Shown: positions 23,185 to 31,850, counted from the stretch's first letter. The stretch is DNA of 47,622 nt from SpSt-77 sp049972045 (GCA_049972045.1 JBMFKS010000007.1:1-47622); one strand, 5' to 3'. Program-made: numbers and translations. Notes: generated by a model not told the origin, from the letters alone.

Positions 23185-24426
23185 CTACATTCCCGGCGTC
23201 GGTGTGACCGGCGGGGCGATCTCCACCTGGACGGTGGCGGGCAGGACGGCGCCCACTACCACCCCCGGCGGCGTGACCACCACCTGGGGCTCCAGCGAGT
23301 ACCGGCCGGGGTTCAGGCCGAACAGGTCCACCAGCACCCGCACGTCCTCCGGCTTCAGTTCCTCCAGCACGGGCAGCGGCCCGTTCAGGATGACCTCCAC
23401 CTCCTCCGGAGCGACGGTTGCCGTCAGGCCCGGCGCCAGTCCCTGAATCTCCACTGGTCGGCGGACGGTCATACTCCCTTCTATCGGGACAACGGTAACC
23501 CGCACGGTGACCACCGGCTCCTTCATCAGGAGCGATACCCCCTCCGGCGCGACCAGCGGCAATCGGACCTCCAGGCTCTCTTTGGTGTTCTCCAGGTCCA
23601 GCGGCGCCGTCTCCAGGTAGCCGGGAATCTGGGAGATGACCTCCGGCGCGCCGTAGACGGTGACGACGGGCGGATCCACGGTGATGCCGGAAATCCGATA
23701 GCCCGAGGCGACCCGACCGGTCAGCCGGGCCGTCACCGCCACGTCGCGGAAACCGCTCAGTTGCTCCACAGCCACGTGGATGGCGACCCGGGAGGGGGTC
23801 AGGAGGATGTAGGGCACCTCTTTGCCCTGGGCGTCGTACGGCTTGAGGTCAAACTCGCCGTCCACGTCGGCCCGGCGGCCCTCCACGGAGACAACGGCCT
23901 GGGCCTCCACCACCTGGGCGACCAGCGACTCCGGCCCGCTGACGGTGACCGTCAGCACGGCGGTTTCCGGCGGACGGGCGATGTAGCCCAGCGGCGGGTT
24001 CCCTTCCAGGCGGACCCGGACCGGCACCTCCGCCCGGGCCACGTTTTCCAGATAAACCAGCAGGGTGGAGGGCTCCACCCGCCGGATTTGCACCGGCCCC
24101 AGGGCCACCTGCACCTGGACGGGCAGGGCGTGGGTGCCGGGCTTGAGCCCGCTGAGGCTGACGGACGCCCGGATGTCCTCGGGCCGCAGGGCCTTCCAGA
24201 CCGACTGCGGTGCCCGCAGGACGACGGAGACGCGCGCGTCGGTCGGGCCGTAGGCGATCATTCCCTCCGGCACGTTTGTCAGCGAGACCGGGATGGCCGA
24301 CGGGAAGGCCTGCTCCAGCGTGGGATTCTCCTGCTCCACCGCCGTCGCCCAGATGAGGGTGGAGAGGGCCAAGGAGAGGAGAATCAACCCCAGATTGCTC
24401 CATAGCCAGCGCAGCGTCTTTCTCAT
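23185..24426 (-). CDS. cdaR: YbbR-domain protein, CdaA regulator
   Basis: About 413 residues. One N-terminal membrane helix (LGLILLSLALSTLIWATAV) is followed by four YbbR-like beta-rich repeats of about 80-90 residues outside the cell, each with a VxxVxVxGP-type or GYxxxPxxVxVxGP-type core (e.g. GYRISGITVDPPVVTVYGAP). In firmicutes CdaR binds and controls CdaA. Start chosen at MRKTLRW (24426); an in-frame ATG 12 bases upstream is also possible. Lies 33 bases after cdaA. Confidence 0.88.
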   Translation of the reverse strand: MRKTLRWLWSNLGLILLSLALSTLIWATAVEQENPTLEQAFPSAIPVSLTNVPEGMIAYGPTDARVSVVLRAPQSVWKALRPEDIRASVSLSGLKPGTHALPVQVQVALGPVQIRRVEPSTLLVYLENVARAEVPVRVRLEGNPPLGYIARPPETAVLTVTVSGPESLVAQVVEAQAVVSVEGRRADVDGEFDLKPYDAQGKEVPYILLTPSRVAIHVAVEQLSGFRDVAVTARLTGRVASGYRISGITVDPPVVTVYGAPEVISQIPGYLETAPLDLENTKESLEVRLPLVAPEGVSLLMKEPVVTVRVTVVPIEGSMTVRRPVEIQGLAPGLTATVAPEEVEVILNGPLPVLEELKPEDVRVLVDLFGLNPGRYSLEPQVVVTPPGVVVGAVLPATVQVEIAPPVTPTPGM

Positions 24427-24449
24427 CAGAAGAATCAAGAATCAAGAGA

Positions 24450-24484
24450 ATCAGAAGAATCAGCGATCCGCTGATTCTTCTGAT
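24450..24484. repeat. 35-bp palindrome overlapping the cdaA stop
   Basis: ATCAGAAGAATCAGCG and CGCTGATTCTTCTGAT are perfect 16-base inverted arms around ATC. The cdaA stop codon lies in one arm. The adjoining bases repeat AGAATCA. The palindrome separates cdaA from cdaR and could attenuate or process the transcript. Confidence 0.8.
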
Positions 24485-25287
24485 ACTTTCTTCCAGAGAC
24501 GGCGCGGTTCCAGGACGTTCTGATAGAAAGCCCGCAGGACCCGCTCCAGGCGGTCCGGCTCCAGGTCGCGGATGATGCGGCCGTTATGGGCCACGGAGAT
24601 ACTCCCCCGCTCCTCAGAGACGACGACGGCGATGGCGTCGGTCTCTTCGGTAACGCCCAGGGCGGCCCGATGGCGCAGTCCCAGCCGTCGGTCCTCCAGG
24701 AAGGCCGTGGAGAGGGGCAGGACGCAGGCAGCGGCGACCACCCGTCCGTCCCGCAGAATGACCGCGCCGTCGTGGAGGGCCACGTGGGGGTCAAAAAGGG
24801 CGATCAGCAGTTCCGGTGATACCTCAGCGTCCAGCATAACGCCTGTCTCCACATAGTCCTGGAGTCCCGTCTCCCGCTCCAGGACGATGAGGGCGCCGAT
24901 GCGGCGGCGGGCCAGGACCCGGCATGCCTCGGCGACGGCGCTGAGGGAGCGGGAGAGGGCCGCCCGCTGGCCCGCGCTGCGGGTGAGGAGATGGCCTGCC
25001 CGCCCCAGCCGCTCCAGCGCCCGCCGCAGTTCCGGCTGGAAGATGACCGGGATGGCCACCAGCAGGGCCGGCAGGGCCCGCTCCACCAGCCAGGCAAAGG
25101 CCCGCAGCCGGAAGACGGTGCTCAGCAGCGCCAGCAGGACGATGAGCAGGATGATGCCGCGCAAGAGCGAAACCGCCCGGGTCCCCCGGACCAGGTAGAG
25201 GATGCCAAAAAAGATGGCGGCGACCAGGGTGATGTCCACCAGGTCCACCCACCGGATGCGCTGAAGGGTCCACAAGAGGTCTAACAT
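24460..25287 (-). CDS. cdaA: diadenylate cyclase CdaA (DAC domain)
   Basis: 275 residues. Makes c-di-AMP from two ATP. Three N-terminal membrane helices (residues about 15-85) precede a DAC domain with the catalytic DGA motif (LHDGAVILRDG, residues 173-175) and the RHR motif (GLRHRAALG, residues 205-207). Start set at MLDLLWTLQRIRW; the longer frame only translates a 7-bp array. No Shine-Dalgarno sequence is present, because the array reaches to 2 bases from the ATG. Followed by cdaR. Confidence 0.95.
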   Translation of the reverse strand: MLDLLWTLQRIRWVDLVDITLVAAIFFGILYLVRGTRAVSLLRGIILLIVLLALLSTVFRLRAFAWLVERALPALLVAIPVIFQPELRRALERLGRAGHLLTRSAGQRAALSRSLSAVAEACRVLARRRIGALIVLERETGLQDYVETGVMLDAEVSPELLIALFDPHVALHDGAVILRDGRVVAAACVLPLSTAFLEDRRLGLRHRAALGVTEETDAIAVVVSEERGSISVAHNGRIIRDLEPDRLERVLRAFYQNVLEPRRLWKKVSEESADR

Positions 25288-25288
25288 G

Positions 25289-25386
25289 GCGCAGGGCGCA
25301 AGTCGCAGGTCGCAAGTCGCAGGGCGCAAGTCGCAGGTCGCAGGTCGCAGGGCGCAGGTCGCAAGTCGCAGGGCGCAGGTCGCAGG
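25289..25386. repeat. 7-bp-period array directly upstream of cdaA
   Basis: Fourteen consecutive 7-base units of consensus KCGCARG (GCGCAGG, TCGCAAG, TCGCAGG and so on) with no change of phase. It begins one base from the cdaA start codon. The unit sequence differs from the GACSAC arrays elsewhere, but the period is the same. Confidence 0.92.
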
Positions 25387-25428
25387 GCACCGGGCCCTTA
25401 CTGCGCCCGGAGTACCAGCGGCAGATAC

Positions 25429-25500
25429 GGGTTTATCAACAGCCCTTTTGTGGGTCTTTGCGCCCTCCAGTAGGGCAACTGCTCACAGTTGCCCTACGCC
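25429..25500. mobile_element. MITE-like element, family 1, truncated copy 2
   Basis: GGGTTTATCAACAGCCCTTT and the following GTGGGTCTTTGCGCCC, then the GTAGGGCAACTG...GTTGCCCTAC palindrome, match the left half of copies at 17952 and 43817. The right half is missing. Confidence 0.65.
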
Positions 25501-25524
25501 GGCTTTACTCTTTGGGGTGAAATA

Positions 25525-26544
25525 TCAGAACAACGTCGGCTGTTCCGGGCGGGTGTAGGGAAGGCCCAGGTGCTCGTAGGCCCGCGCGGTGGCCACCCGG
25601 CCGCGCGGCGTCCGCTCCAGGAAGCCCAACTGCAAGAGATACGGCTCTACCACGTCCATCACCGTATCCGCCTCTTCGCTGACGGCCGCGGCGATGGTCT
25701 CCAGGCCCACCGGGCCGCCGCCGAACTTCTCTATGATGGTGCGCAACACCCGCCGGTCCAGGTCGTCCAGCCCCCGTTCGTCCACCTCCAGCAACTCCAG
25801 CGCCTCGCGGGCCACCGGGCCGGTGATGCGGCCATCGGAACGGACCTGGGCATAATCCCGCACCCGCTTGAGCAGCCGCAGGGCGACGCGCGGGGTCCCC
25901 CGGCCGCGCCGGGCGATCTCCGCCACCCCCTCGTCGTCCACCTCCAGGTCCAGCACCCGCGCGGCTCGCCGGACGATGGCTTCCAGGGCCGCCGGGTCGT
26001 AGAAATCCACCCGGAAGGTGGCCCCGAAACGGGCGCGCAGGGGCGCCGTCAGCAGGGCCAGCCGGGTCGTCGCGCCGACAACGGTGAAGCGGGGCAGTTG
26101 CAGGCGGATGGAGCGGGCCGCCGGCCCCTTCCCCACCACCAGGTCCAGCACGAAGTCCTCCATGGCTGGGTAGAGAATCTCCTCCACGGCCCGCCCCAGG
26201 CGATGGACTTCGTCTATGAAGAGGACTTCTTTCTCCCGCAGGTTGCTCAGGATGGCTGCCAGGTCGCCGGCCCGCTCAATGGCCGGCCCGGCGGTGACGC
26301 GGATGGGCACCCCCATTTCGTTGGCGACGATGTGGGCCAGGGTAGTTTTCCCTAGGCCCGGCGGGCCGTAGAAGAGGACGTGGTCCAGCGCCTCCCCTCG
26401 CTGGCGAGCGGCCTCAATCAGGATGCGCAGGTTCTCCCGTAGCCGGTCCTGCCCGATCAGGTCGTCCAGCCGCTGGGGGCGCAGCGCCTGGTCCAGTTGC
26501 CGTTCATCCGGTCGGACGCGCGGGGAAATGAGGCGGTTCTCCAT
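25525..26544 (-). CDS. ruvB: Holliday junction branch-migration ATPase RuvB
   Basis: 339 residues. Walker A GPPGLGKTTLAH, Walker B VLFIDEVHRL, sensor 1 GATTR, arginine finger in LRARFG, and the C-terminal winged helix (GLETIAAAVSEEADTVMD; QLGFLERTPRGR). Start chosen at MENRLISPRV (26544). A TATAAT sits at 26554-26559, so the transcript would begin about 3 bases before the ATG and be leaderless. It is not in the same operon as ruvC-ruvA. Confidence 0.95.
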   Translation of the reverse strand: MENRLISPRVRPDERQLDQALRPQRLDDLIGQDRLRENLRILIEAARQRGEALDHVLFYGPPGLGKTTLAHIVANEMGVPIRVTAGPAIERAGDLAAILSNLREKEVLFIDEVHRLGRAVEEILYPAMEDFVLDLVVGKGPAARSIRLQLPRFTVVGATTRLALLTAPLRARFGATFRVDFYDPAALEAIVRRAARVLDLEVDDEGVAEIARRGRGTPRVALRLLKRVRDYAQVRSDGRITGPVAREALELLEVDERGLDDLDRRVLRTIIEKFGGGPVGLETIAAAVSEEADTVMDVVEPYLLQLGFLERTPRGRVATARAYEHLGLPYTRPEQPTLF

Positions 26545-26553
26545 ATCGCCTGT

Positions 26554-26559
26554 ATTATA
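26554..26559 (-). promoter_or_regulatory. -10 element of a probable leaderless ruvB promoter
   Basis: TATAAT on the minus strand, with the ruvB ATG 10 bases downstream. A weak -35 (TTGTCT, spacer 15) precedes it. Confidence 0.55.
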
Positions 26560-26586
26560 CCCCAACCCGCCCGGAGACAAAAGTAA

Positions 26587-26606
26587 GGGCGACGTACCCG
26601 TCGCCC
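26587..26606 (-). terminator. hairpin terminator candidate after the radical SAM gene
   Basis: GGGCGACG pairs with CGTCGCCC (8 bp, 4-base loop) immediately after the stop codon. On the minus strand it is followed by TTACTTTTG. It also resembles other small palindromes in the window (GTAGGGGC...), so it may be a repeat serving as terminator. Confidence 0.5.
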
Positions 26607-27851
26607 CTACGACCACCACACCCCCGGGATGCGCTCCCCGCATTCCGGACAGGTCCCGTCCCGCAGGCGGTAGGTCGTCACGTGGAAGCCCTCCCGGGCG
26701 ATGAGCAGGGTGCCGCAGCGGGGGCAGTAGGTGTGGTTCCCCGGATGCCCCCAGACGTTCCCCACGTAGACGAAGCGCATGCCCTCCTCCATCGCGACCG
26801 TCCGCGCCCGCTCCAGCGTCTCCACCGGCGTTGGGGGGAGATGGGTCAGTTTGTACTGGGGGGTGAACCGGGTGAAGTGGAGGGGGATGTCGGGGCTCAC
26901 CTCCCGCGCCAGCCAGCGGGCCAGCGCCCGCAACTGGTCCAGGCGGTCGTTCAGCGTGGGCACCACCAGGTTGACAATTTCCAGATGGATGCCGCTTTCG
27001 TGGATGACCCGGATGGCCTCCAGGACCGGTCCCAGTTCCGCGCTGCAGATTTCCCGGTAGAAGCGCTCGTCGTACCCCTTCAGGTCAATCTTGATGCCGT
27101 CCACGGCGGCGCAGAGGGCCCGCAGCGGTTCGGGGTTGATGAATCCGGCGGAGACGACCACGTTCTTCAGCCCCGCCGCCCGCGCCTGGCGGGCCGTCTC
27201 CCGCATGTACTCGTAGAAGACGGTCGGTTCGGTGTAGGTGTAGGCGATGACCGGCGCCTGAGCCTGGAGCGCGTAGCGGACTACGGCCTCCGGCGGCAGG
27301 TCCACGTTCTCCGTCTCCTCCGGGGGGAACTGAGAGATGGTCCAGTTCTGGCAGTAGAGACAGCGGAGGTTGCACCCGGCTGTCGCGATGGAAAAGGCCG
27401 CGGCCGTGGGGAGAAAGTGGTAGAAAGGCTTTTTCTCAATGGGGTCCACGTGGACGGCGCAGGGATTGCCGTAGACGACGGAGAACAGTCGCCCGCCGCG
27501 GTTCTCCCGCACCCGGCAGCGCCCCCGCTGGCCCTCCGCGATCAGGCATCCATGGGGGCAGAGATTGCAACGGACGTAGGCGCCGGTGTGGGGAGTGTGA
27601 CAGTAACTGACGGGGAGGGAAGGCTCGGTATCGCCGTGACAGGCGGCGCAGCGGAGGGTGCCTTCTTCGATCGTGGGGGTGGCGTAGAGGGCCTCCACCG
27701 ACCAGGGCGTGGGTGGGGTGGGGACGGGCAGAGAGCCTCCCTCCGGTTCCCGTTCCCACCAGCGCCCGCCCAATCCGGCGGCGATGCCCAGTCCGATGCC
27801 GCCCAGAACAGCCAGTTTACCCAGGAACTGACGTCGTGTTAACCTGCTCAT
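26607..27851 (-). CDS. AmmeMemoRadiSam-type radical SAM enzyme with a Tat-like signal
   Basis: 414 residues. The radical SAM cluster motif CNLRCLYC (CX3CX2C) is followed by the QNW typical of pyruvate-formate-lyase-activase-like enzymes of this group. Extra cysteines lie in CAACH, CNLCPHGC and, at the C-terminus, CPRCG and CPECG (zinc-ribbon-like). The N-terminus MSRLTRRQFLGKLAVLGGIG has a twin-arginine consensus and a hydrophobic stretch. Start at 27851, since the frame upstream is repeat. The AMMECR1 and Memo partners are not next to it. Substrate unknown. Confidence 0.88.
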   Translation of the reverse strand: MSRLTRRQFLGKLAVLGGIGLGIAAGLGGRWWEREPEGGSLPVPTPPTPWSVEALYATPTIEEGTLRCAACHGDTEPSLPVSYCHTPHTGAYVRCNLCPHGCLIAEGQRGRCRVRENRGGRLFSVVYGNPCAVHVDPIEKKPFYHFLPTAAAFSIATAGCNLRCLYCQNWTISQFPPEETENVDLPPEAVVRYALQAQAPVIAYTYTEPTVFYEYMRETARQARAAGLKNVVVSAGFINPEPLRALCAAVDGIKIDLKGYDERFYREICSAELGPVLEAIRVIHESGIHLEIVNLVVPTLNDRLDQLRALARWLAREVSPDIPLHFTRFTPQYKLTHLPPTPVETLERARTVAMEEGMRFVYVGNVWGHPGNHTYCPRCGTLLIAREGFHVTTYRLRDGTCPECGERIPGVWWS

Positions 27852-27852
27852 A

Positions 27853-27917
27853 GGACCACAGACGACAGACGACAGACCACAGACGACAGGTTTAAGTTTC
27901 ACGTTTCACGTTTCACG
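27853..27917. repeat. two 7-bp-period arrays between pyrF-pyrE and the radical SAM gene
   Basis: Five units of RGACSAC (27853-27887) lie next to the radical SAM start codon. Then three units of the unrelated heptamer AMGTTTC (27894-27914) run into the 3' end of the PyrF-PyrE gene. Two different heptamers meet in one short gap. Confidence 0.85.
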
Positions 27918-29355
27918 CTGTCCCTTGCAGATAGGCCAGCACCTCATTGTATTGCGCCGGAGAAATGCGGCCAGCGTCCCGCAGGACCGCCAGCATGCGG
28001 GTCAGCGGGAGGACGGCATGGAGCCGCAGGCCGTGGCGGGCCAGGTCCTCCGCCCCGCCCTGCTCCCGGTCTATCAGCACCAGCACGTCCCGCACCACCA
28101 GTCCGGCCTCCTGAAGGGGGGCGGCGGCTTCCAGTTTGCTATCTCCCCGGGTGATGAGGTCGTCCACCAGCAGGACCGTCTCGCCGGGGGCGAACGTGCC
28201 CTCAATCGGGCGGCGGGTGCCGTGTTCTTTTACCTCCCGGCGGGGGTAGATGAGGGGCCGTCCCATTTCCAGCGCCAGCGCGGTGCCGATGGGGATGCCG
28301 GCGTAGGGGACGGCGGCGATGCGGTCAAAAGCGAGATGGCGGGCGATGCCGGCCATGGCCCGGGCCACGTCTCCCAGAAGGGTGGGGTGGCTGGCCAGGA
28401 GACGCAGGTCAATGTAGATGGGGGAGGTCAGGCCCGATTTAAGGGTGAAGGTGCCGAACTGGACGCATCCGGCGTCAAAGAGGGCCAGCGCCAGACGGGC
28501 CAGCGGTTCTTCCTGGGGCGGTGACGGCGGAGTCGCGGAGGCTGCCGCCCGGAGGGACTCCACCCAGCGGTGGGCGGCCGCGCGGGCGGCATCGGCGAAA
28601 TCGGGACCGCTGGAGGCGTAGAGGACGGCGCGGGAGACGTTGACCACCGGGCCGAGGGGCCCCGCGGGGCCGTAGCGGGCCGCCGCCTCCAGGTCGCCGC
28701 CCTGCGCGCCCAGGCCGGGGATGAGGAAAGGGAGGCCGGGGACGGCGGCCCGCAGGCGGGCCAGTTCTCCTGGATACGTCGCGCCCACCACCAGGCCACA
28801 GGCGCCGGGGTGGGCCCTGTCCCACTCCTCCGCCAGCCGGGCCACCGCCAAGTAGAGCGGCTCCCCGCCTGCCGTCCGGTCCTGCAAATCCGGCGCGGAG
28901 GGGTTGGAGGTGCGGGCCAGCAGGAAGACGCCCCGATCCACCCGCTCCAGGAACGGCCGGACGCCGTCCAGCCCCAGGTAGGGGTTGACGGTGACCGCGT
29001 CGGCCTGCAGGGTGTCAAAGGCGAAGCGGGCATAGGCGGCGGCGGTGGGGCCGATGTCGCCGAATTTGCCGTCCAGGATGACGGGGGTGTCCTCCGGGAC
29101 GGCCTCCAGGACGGCCTGCAGGGCCCGCAGGCCCGCCGTCCCGTACGCCAGCCAGAAGGCCAGGTTGGGCTTGTAGGCGCAGACCAGATCGGCCGTCGCT
29201 TCCACGATGGCCCGCCCGAAGACTGCCAGCGGATCATCGGCCCGCCGGACCGGCTCCGGGATTTGCTCCAGCACAGGGTCCAGGCCCACGCAGAGCCAGG
29301 ACCGGCAGCGCTTCTGCGCGGCACGCAGTCGGTGGAGAAAGGGTTTCTCGGCCAT
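27913..29355 (-). CDS. pyrFE: UMP synthase fusion: OMP decarboxylase (PyrF) - orotate phosphoribosyltransferase (PyrE)
   Basis: 480 residues. The N-terminal half is a type-2 OMP decarboxylase: WLCVGLDP, then ILDGKFGDIGPTAAAYA with the catalytic Lys/Asp, and LIPGLGAQGGD. The C-terminal half (from about residue 290) is orotate phosphoribosyltransferase with the PRPP loop VLLVDDLITRGDS. The two last steps of UMP synthesis are thus on one chain, in the reverse domain order to the animal enzyme. Start at 29355, with GGGGGGAG just upstream. The gene's 3' end overlaps an array of ACGTTTC heptamers. Confidence 0.93.
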   Translation of the reverse strand: MAEKPFLHRLRAAQKRCRSWLCVGLDPVLEQIPEPVRRADDPLAVFGRAIVEATADLVCAYKPNLAFWLAYGTAGLRALQAVLEAVPEDTPVILDGKFGDIGPTAAAYARFAFDTLQADAVTVNPYLGLDGVRPFLERVDRGVFLLARTSNPSAPDLQDRTAGGEPLYLAVARLAEEWDRAHPGACGLVVGATYPGELARLRAAVPGLPFLIPGLGAQGGDLEAAARYGPAGPLGPVVNVSRAVLYASSGPDFADAARAAAHRWVESLRAAASATPPSPPQEEPLARLALALFDAGCVQFGTFTLKSGLTSPIYIDLRLLASHPTLLGDVARAMAGIARHLAFDRIAAVPYAGIPIGTALALEMGRPLIYPRREVKEHGTRRPIEGTFAPGETVLLVDDLITRGDSKLEAAAPLQEAGLVVRDVLVLIDREQGGAEDLARHGLRLHAVLPLTRMLAVLRDAGRISPAQYNEVLAYLQGTA

Positions 29356-29411
29356 TTTTCTCCCCCCGTCGTTCGCACTCAGTTGGTACCCCAATGGTAT
29401 CCAGCCCGACG

Positions 29412-31673
29412 CTATGTTGCCCCTTCGCGCGCGGCATCGTCCGGGCGAATCGCGGCGGGGCCGGCGGCCACGCGGAAGCCCACGCAGTGGGAGCGGTGGT
29501 CCCGCCGGGCCCGCTCCCGGATAAAGGTTCGCGCGTCCTCCGCGAAAAAGTTCCAGGCTCCACCCCGAATGATGAACTCCTCATCGTCATAGGGGGTAGA
29601 CGTCCACTCCCAGACGTTCCCGGCGCAGTCCAGAAGTCCGTAGGGGCTGGCCCCTTCGGGGTATATCCCTACCGGAGTAGTACTGCCAATGCCGCTCTCC
29701 CGGACGTTGGCCCGCGTCGGGTCAAAGGAGGCTCCCCAGGGGTACGCGCGCCCGTCCTCCCCCCGGGCCGCCCGCTCCCACTCCTCCTCGGTGGGGAGAC
29801 GGACCCCCGCCCAGGCGCAGTAGGCCTGGGCGTCCTCCCAACTGACCAGCACCACCGGGTGGTTGGCCTTCCCCTCCGGATAGGTACGGGTGACGGGGTC
29901 CCAGTTATAGGGACGGGCCCATTCTTCGTCCACGTACGGGACGGGATACCGGGGGTTGGCCTGCAGGAAGCGGGCGTACTGAGCGTTGGTCACGGGATAC
30001 CGGCCGATGCGGAAGGTCATCGTCATCACAGGCCGTCGCTCCTCGCCGAAGAGGAAAGAGCCGCCGGGGACCTCTACCATCTCGTCCAGATTCCGGGGGT
30101 CGCCCAGGTAGCCCAGGGCAGTGGCAGCGGAGAGCCGCTCGGAGACGGGGGCGCCGGAGCCCGACTCCATGAGGCGCACCAGCGCGTCCCCGTACCATTC
30201 GGCCGTGCCCTGGGCGCGGATCGTCTCCACTGCGCTGCGTAGCCGAATCGGGTCGTTGCTGACCAGATCGGCCCAGCGGCGGGCGGGCAGGTCCGCCGGA
30301 AGTTCGGCGCTCTCCGCCCCGGTGGTCCGCACCAGGAAGATGTAGGCGGCGATCTGTTCCCGGCTCAGCGCGGCAAAGGGGGGACCCAGCCGCAGCATCC
30401 GCAGGAGCGGGCGGTGGCGCAGGTATTTCTCCAACAGGGTGTTCGCCTCCGTTGGGACCGGCGTCACCGGATGGCGGACCTCCGCCCCCTCCCGCGCCGC
30501 CGTCTCCAGGTCCTGGATGAGGACGGGGTACTCCTGCAGGTCCCGGTAGAGGTCCCGGTAGCGGGTCTGGATGACCACCATTTTGGCCAGCAGAGCCGGG
30601 ACGACGGGCTCCATGACACCGGCCTGCTCCCGCCGTCGGGCCAAGTCGGCCAGGAGGCGGAAGATGTTCAGCGCCCGCTTGACCACCCGGGGATTCGGTT
30701 CCAAGCCGGCGGCGAAGATGGTCCGGCAGGTACTATCCACCTCGGGCGCATGGTCAGCGATGTAGGAGAGAATCTGCTCCTCCTCCAGCGGGGGGAGGTA
30801 GAAGGGGATCTGGACCAGTTTGTCCAGGTAGTCCCGGCCCTGGAAAGGGGCGTCGGTCTCAGCGCCGTACTGGCTCTGGACCACCCGCTCAATCACCTCC
30901 CGGTCGGCGGCGATGACGAAGGCGCATCCGGGCACGTCCAGGTAGAGTTTGACGGTCTCCAGGACCTCCACGGCGCGGGCCGGGAGACAGCGATCCAGGT
31001 CGTCTATGAAGAGCACCAGCAGGCCGTTGCGGGACCAGATATACTCCCGGACCAGGTGGGCAAATCCGGCCTGGAATTCTTCCAGGAAAGTGAGGCGTCG
31101 GCGGTAGATTTCCACCCGTTCCCTGCGGAAGGCCTTGACCAGGTCCTCCACCACGGAGAGATTTCCCTGGGCCAGTTTGACCAGTTCGGCGAGCGTCCCC
31201 GGGCCGGGGATGAAGGAGAGGCCCAGTTTGAGGGCGGCGCGGCCGGCGGCGGGCCAGTCCACCTGCAGGGAGCCCAGTTCGGTACGCTCCACGTCGGCGT
31301 AGAGGCGCATCCGCCAGTCCTCTATCTGACGGGCGTCCTCTTCGGAGAGGTCATCGCTCCGCAGGCCGTCCAGGACGTGGAGGAGGAGGGCCCGCCAGAG
31401 GGCGGCTTCGTCCCGCTCGTACTGCCAGGCGTTGAACCAGACGGTACGGGCGCGCCGATGGCCGGTGGTGCGCTGGCCGATCAGCCGCTCGGCAATCAGC
31501 CGCATCAGGCTGGTCTTCCCGCTTCCCCACGGCCCGAAGATGCCCAGGGTAATCGGGGTGTCGGCAGTGAGGATGATGTCCGCCAGAATGTCGGCGTAGT
31601 CGGCGAAGTTCAGCCGGTCCTCATTGCGGGTCTGAATCGGGTGGTCGGTCCAGAGTGTTCGCGGTGCGTCCAT
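29412..31673 (-). CDS. KAP-family P-loop ATPase fused to an FGE/SUMF1-like domain
   Basis: 753 residues. KAP ATPase: Walker A GPWGSGKT (47-54), the family motif WFNAWQYE (79-86), Walker B LLVLFIDDLDRC (about 218-229). A HEAT-like piece (ERLSAATALGYLGDPR, about 510-525) leads into an FGE/SUMF1 fold (528-737) with WEDAQAYCAWAGVRLPTEEE, GNVWEWT and GFRVA. The active-site cysteines of true formylglycine-generating enzyme are not in place (RGGAWNFF), so this is probably a binding or sensor domain. Start at MDAPRTLW (31673), with AGAGG upstream; ATG at 31712 is an alternative. Similar ATPase-FGE fusions occur in putative conflict or signalling proteins; function here unknown. Confidence 0.85.
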   Translation of the reverse strand: MDAPRTLWTDHPIQTRNEDRLNFADYADILADIILTADTPITLGIFGPWGSGKTSLMRLIAERLIGQRTTGHRRARTVWFNAWQYERDEAALWRALLLHVLDGLRSDDLSEEDARQIEDWRMRLYADVERTELGSLQVDWPAAGRAALKLGLSFIPGPGTLAELVKLAQGNLSVVEDLVKAFRRERVEIYRRRLTFLEEFQAGFAHLVREYIWSRNGLLVLFIDDLDRCLPARAVEVLETVKLYLDVPGCAFVIAADREVIERVVQSQYGAETDAPFQGRDYLDKLVQIPFYLPPLEEEQILSYIADHAPEVDSTCRTIFAAGLEPNPRVVKRALNIFRLLADLARRREQAGVMEPVVPALLAKMVVIQTRYRDLYRDLQEYPVLIQDLETAAREGAEVRHPVTPVPTEANTLLEKYLRHRPLLRMLRLGPPFAALSREQIAAYIFLVRTTGAESAELPADLPARRWADLVSNDPIRLRSAVETIRAQGTAEWYGDALVRLMESGSGAPVSERLSAATALGYLGDPRNLDEMVEVPGGSFLFGEERRPVMTMTFRIGRYPVTNAQYARFLQANPRYPVPYVDEEWARPYNWDPVTRTYPEGKANHPVVLVSWEDAQAYCAWAGVRLPTEEEWERAARGEDGRAYPWGASFDPTRANVRESGIGSTTPVGIYPEGASPYGLLDCAGNVWEWTSTPYDDEEFIIRGGAWNFFAEDARTFIRERARRDHRSHCVGFRVAAGPAAIRPDDAAREGAT

Positions 31674-31736
31674 TCCTCCCTCTGGCAGGGGAAGGGAATC
31701 AGCCTGTTCCATAAAAGCAGGACTTACGCACTTCCC

Positions 31737-31850
31737 CCTGGGGCGCAGGCTGCCGGCCCCGCCCCGAGGGCTCAGCCCGAGAGGGTCCTCGGCCCAAGTC
31801 CCTAGCGAAGGGCTCCGCGCCGAGCCCCGCCGAGCCCCAGCGAGGGGCCC
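31737..31850. repeat. GC-rich repeat, left copy flanking rodA-min
   Basis: Contains GGCCCCGCCCCGAGGGCTCA and GAGGGTCCTCGGCCCAAG. It is an inverted copy of the sequence at 34945-35062 on the other side of the rodA-minE-minD-minC block. It lies in the 244-base gap before the KAP gene, which holds no coding frame. Confidence 0.75.

Noticed and set aside
29412..31673. Diversity-generating retroelement with the FGE-like domain as target
   Set aside because: No reverse transcriptase gene and no template repeat were seen in the window.
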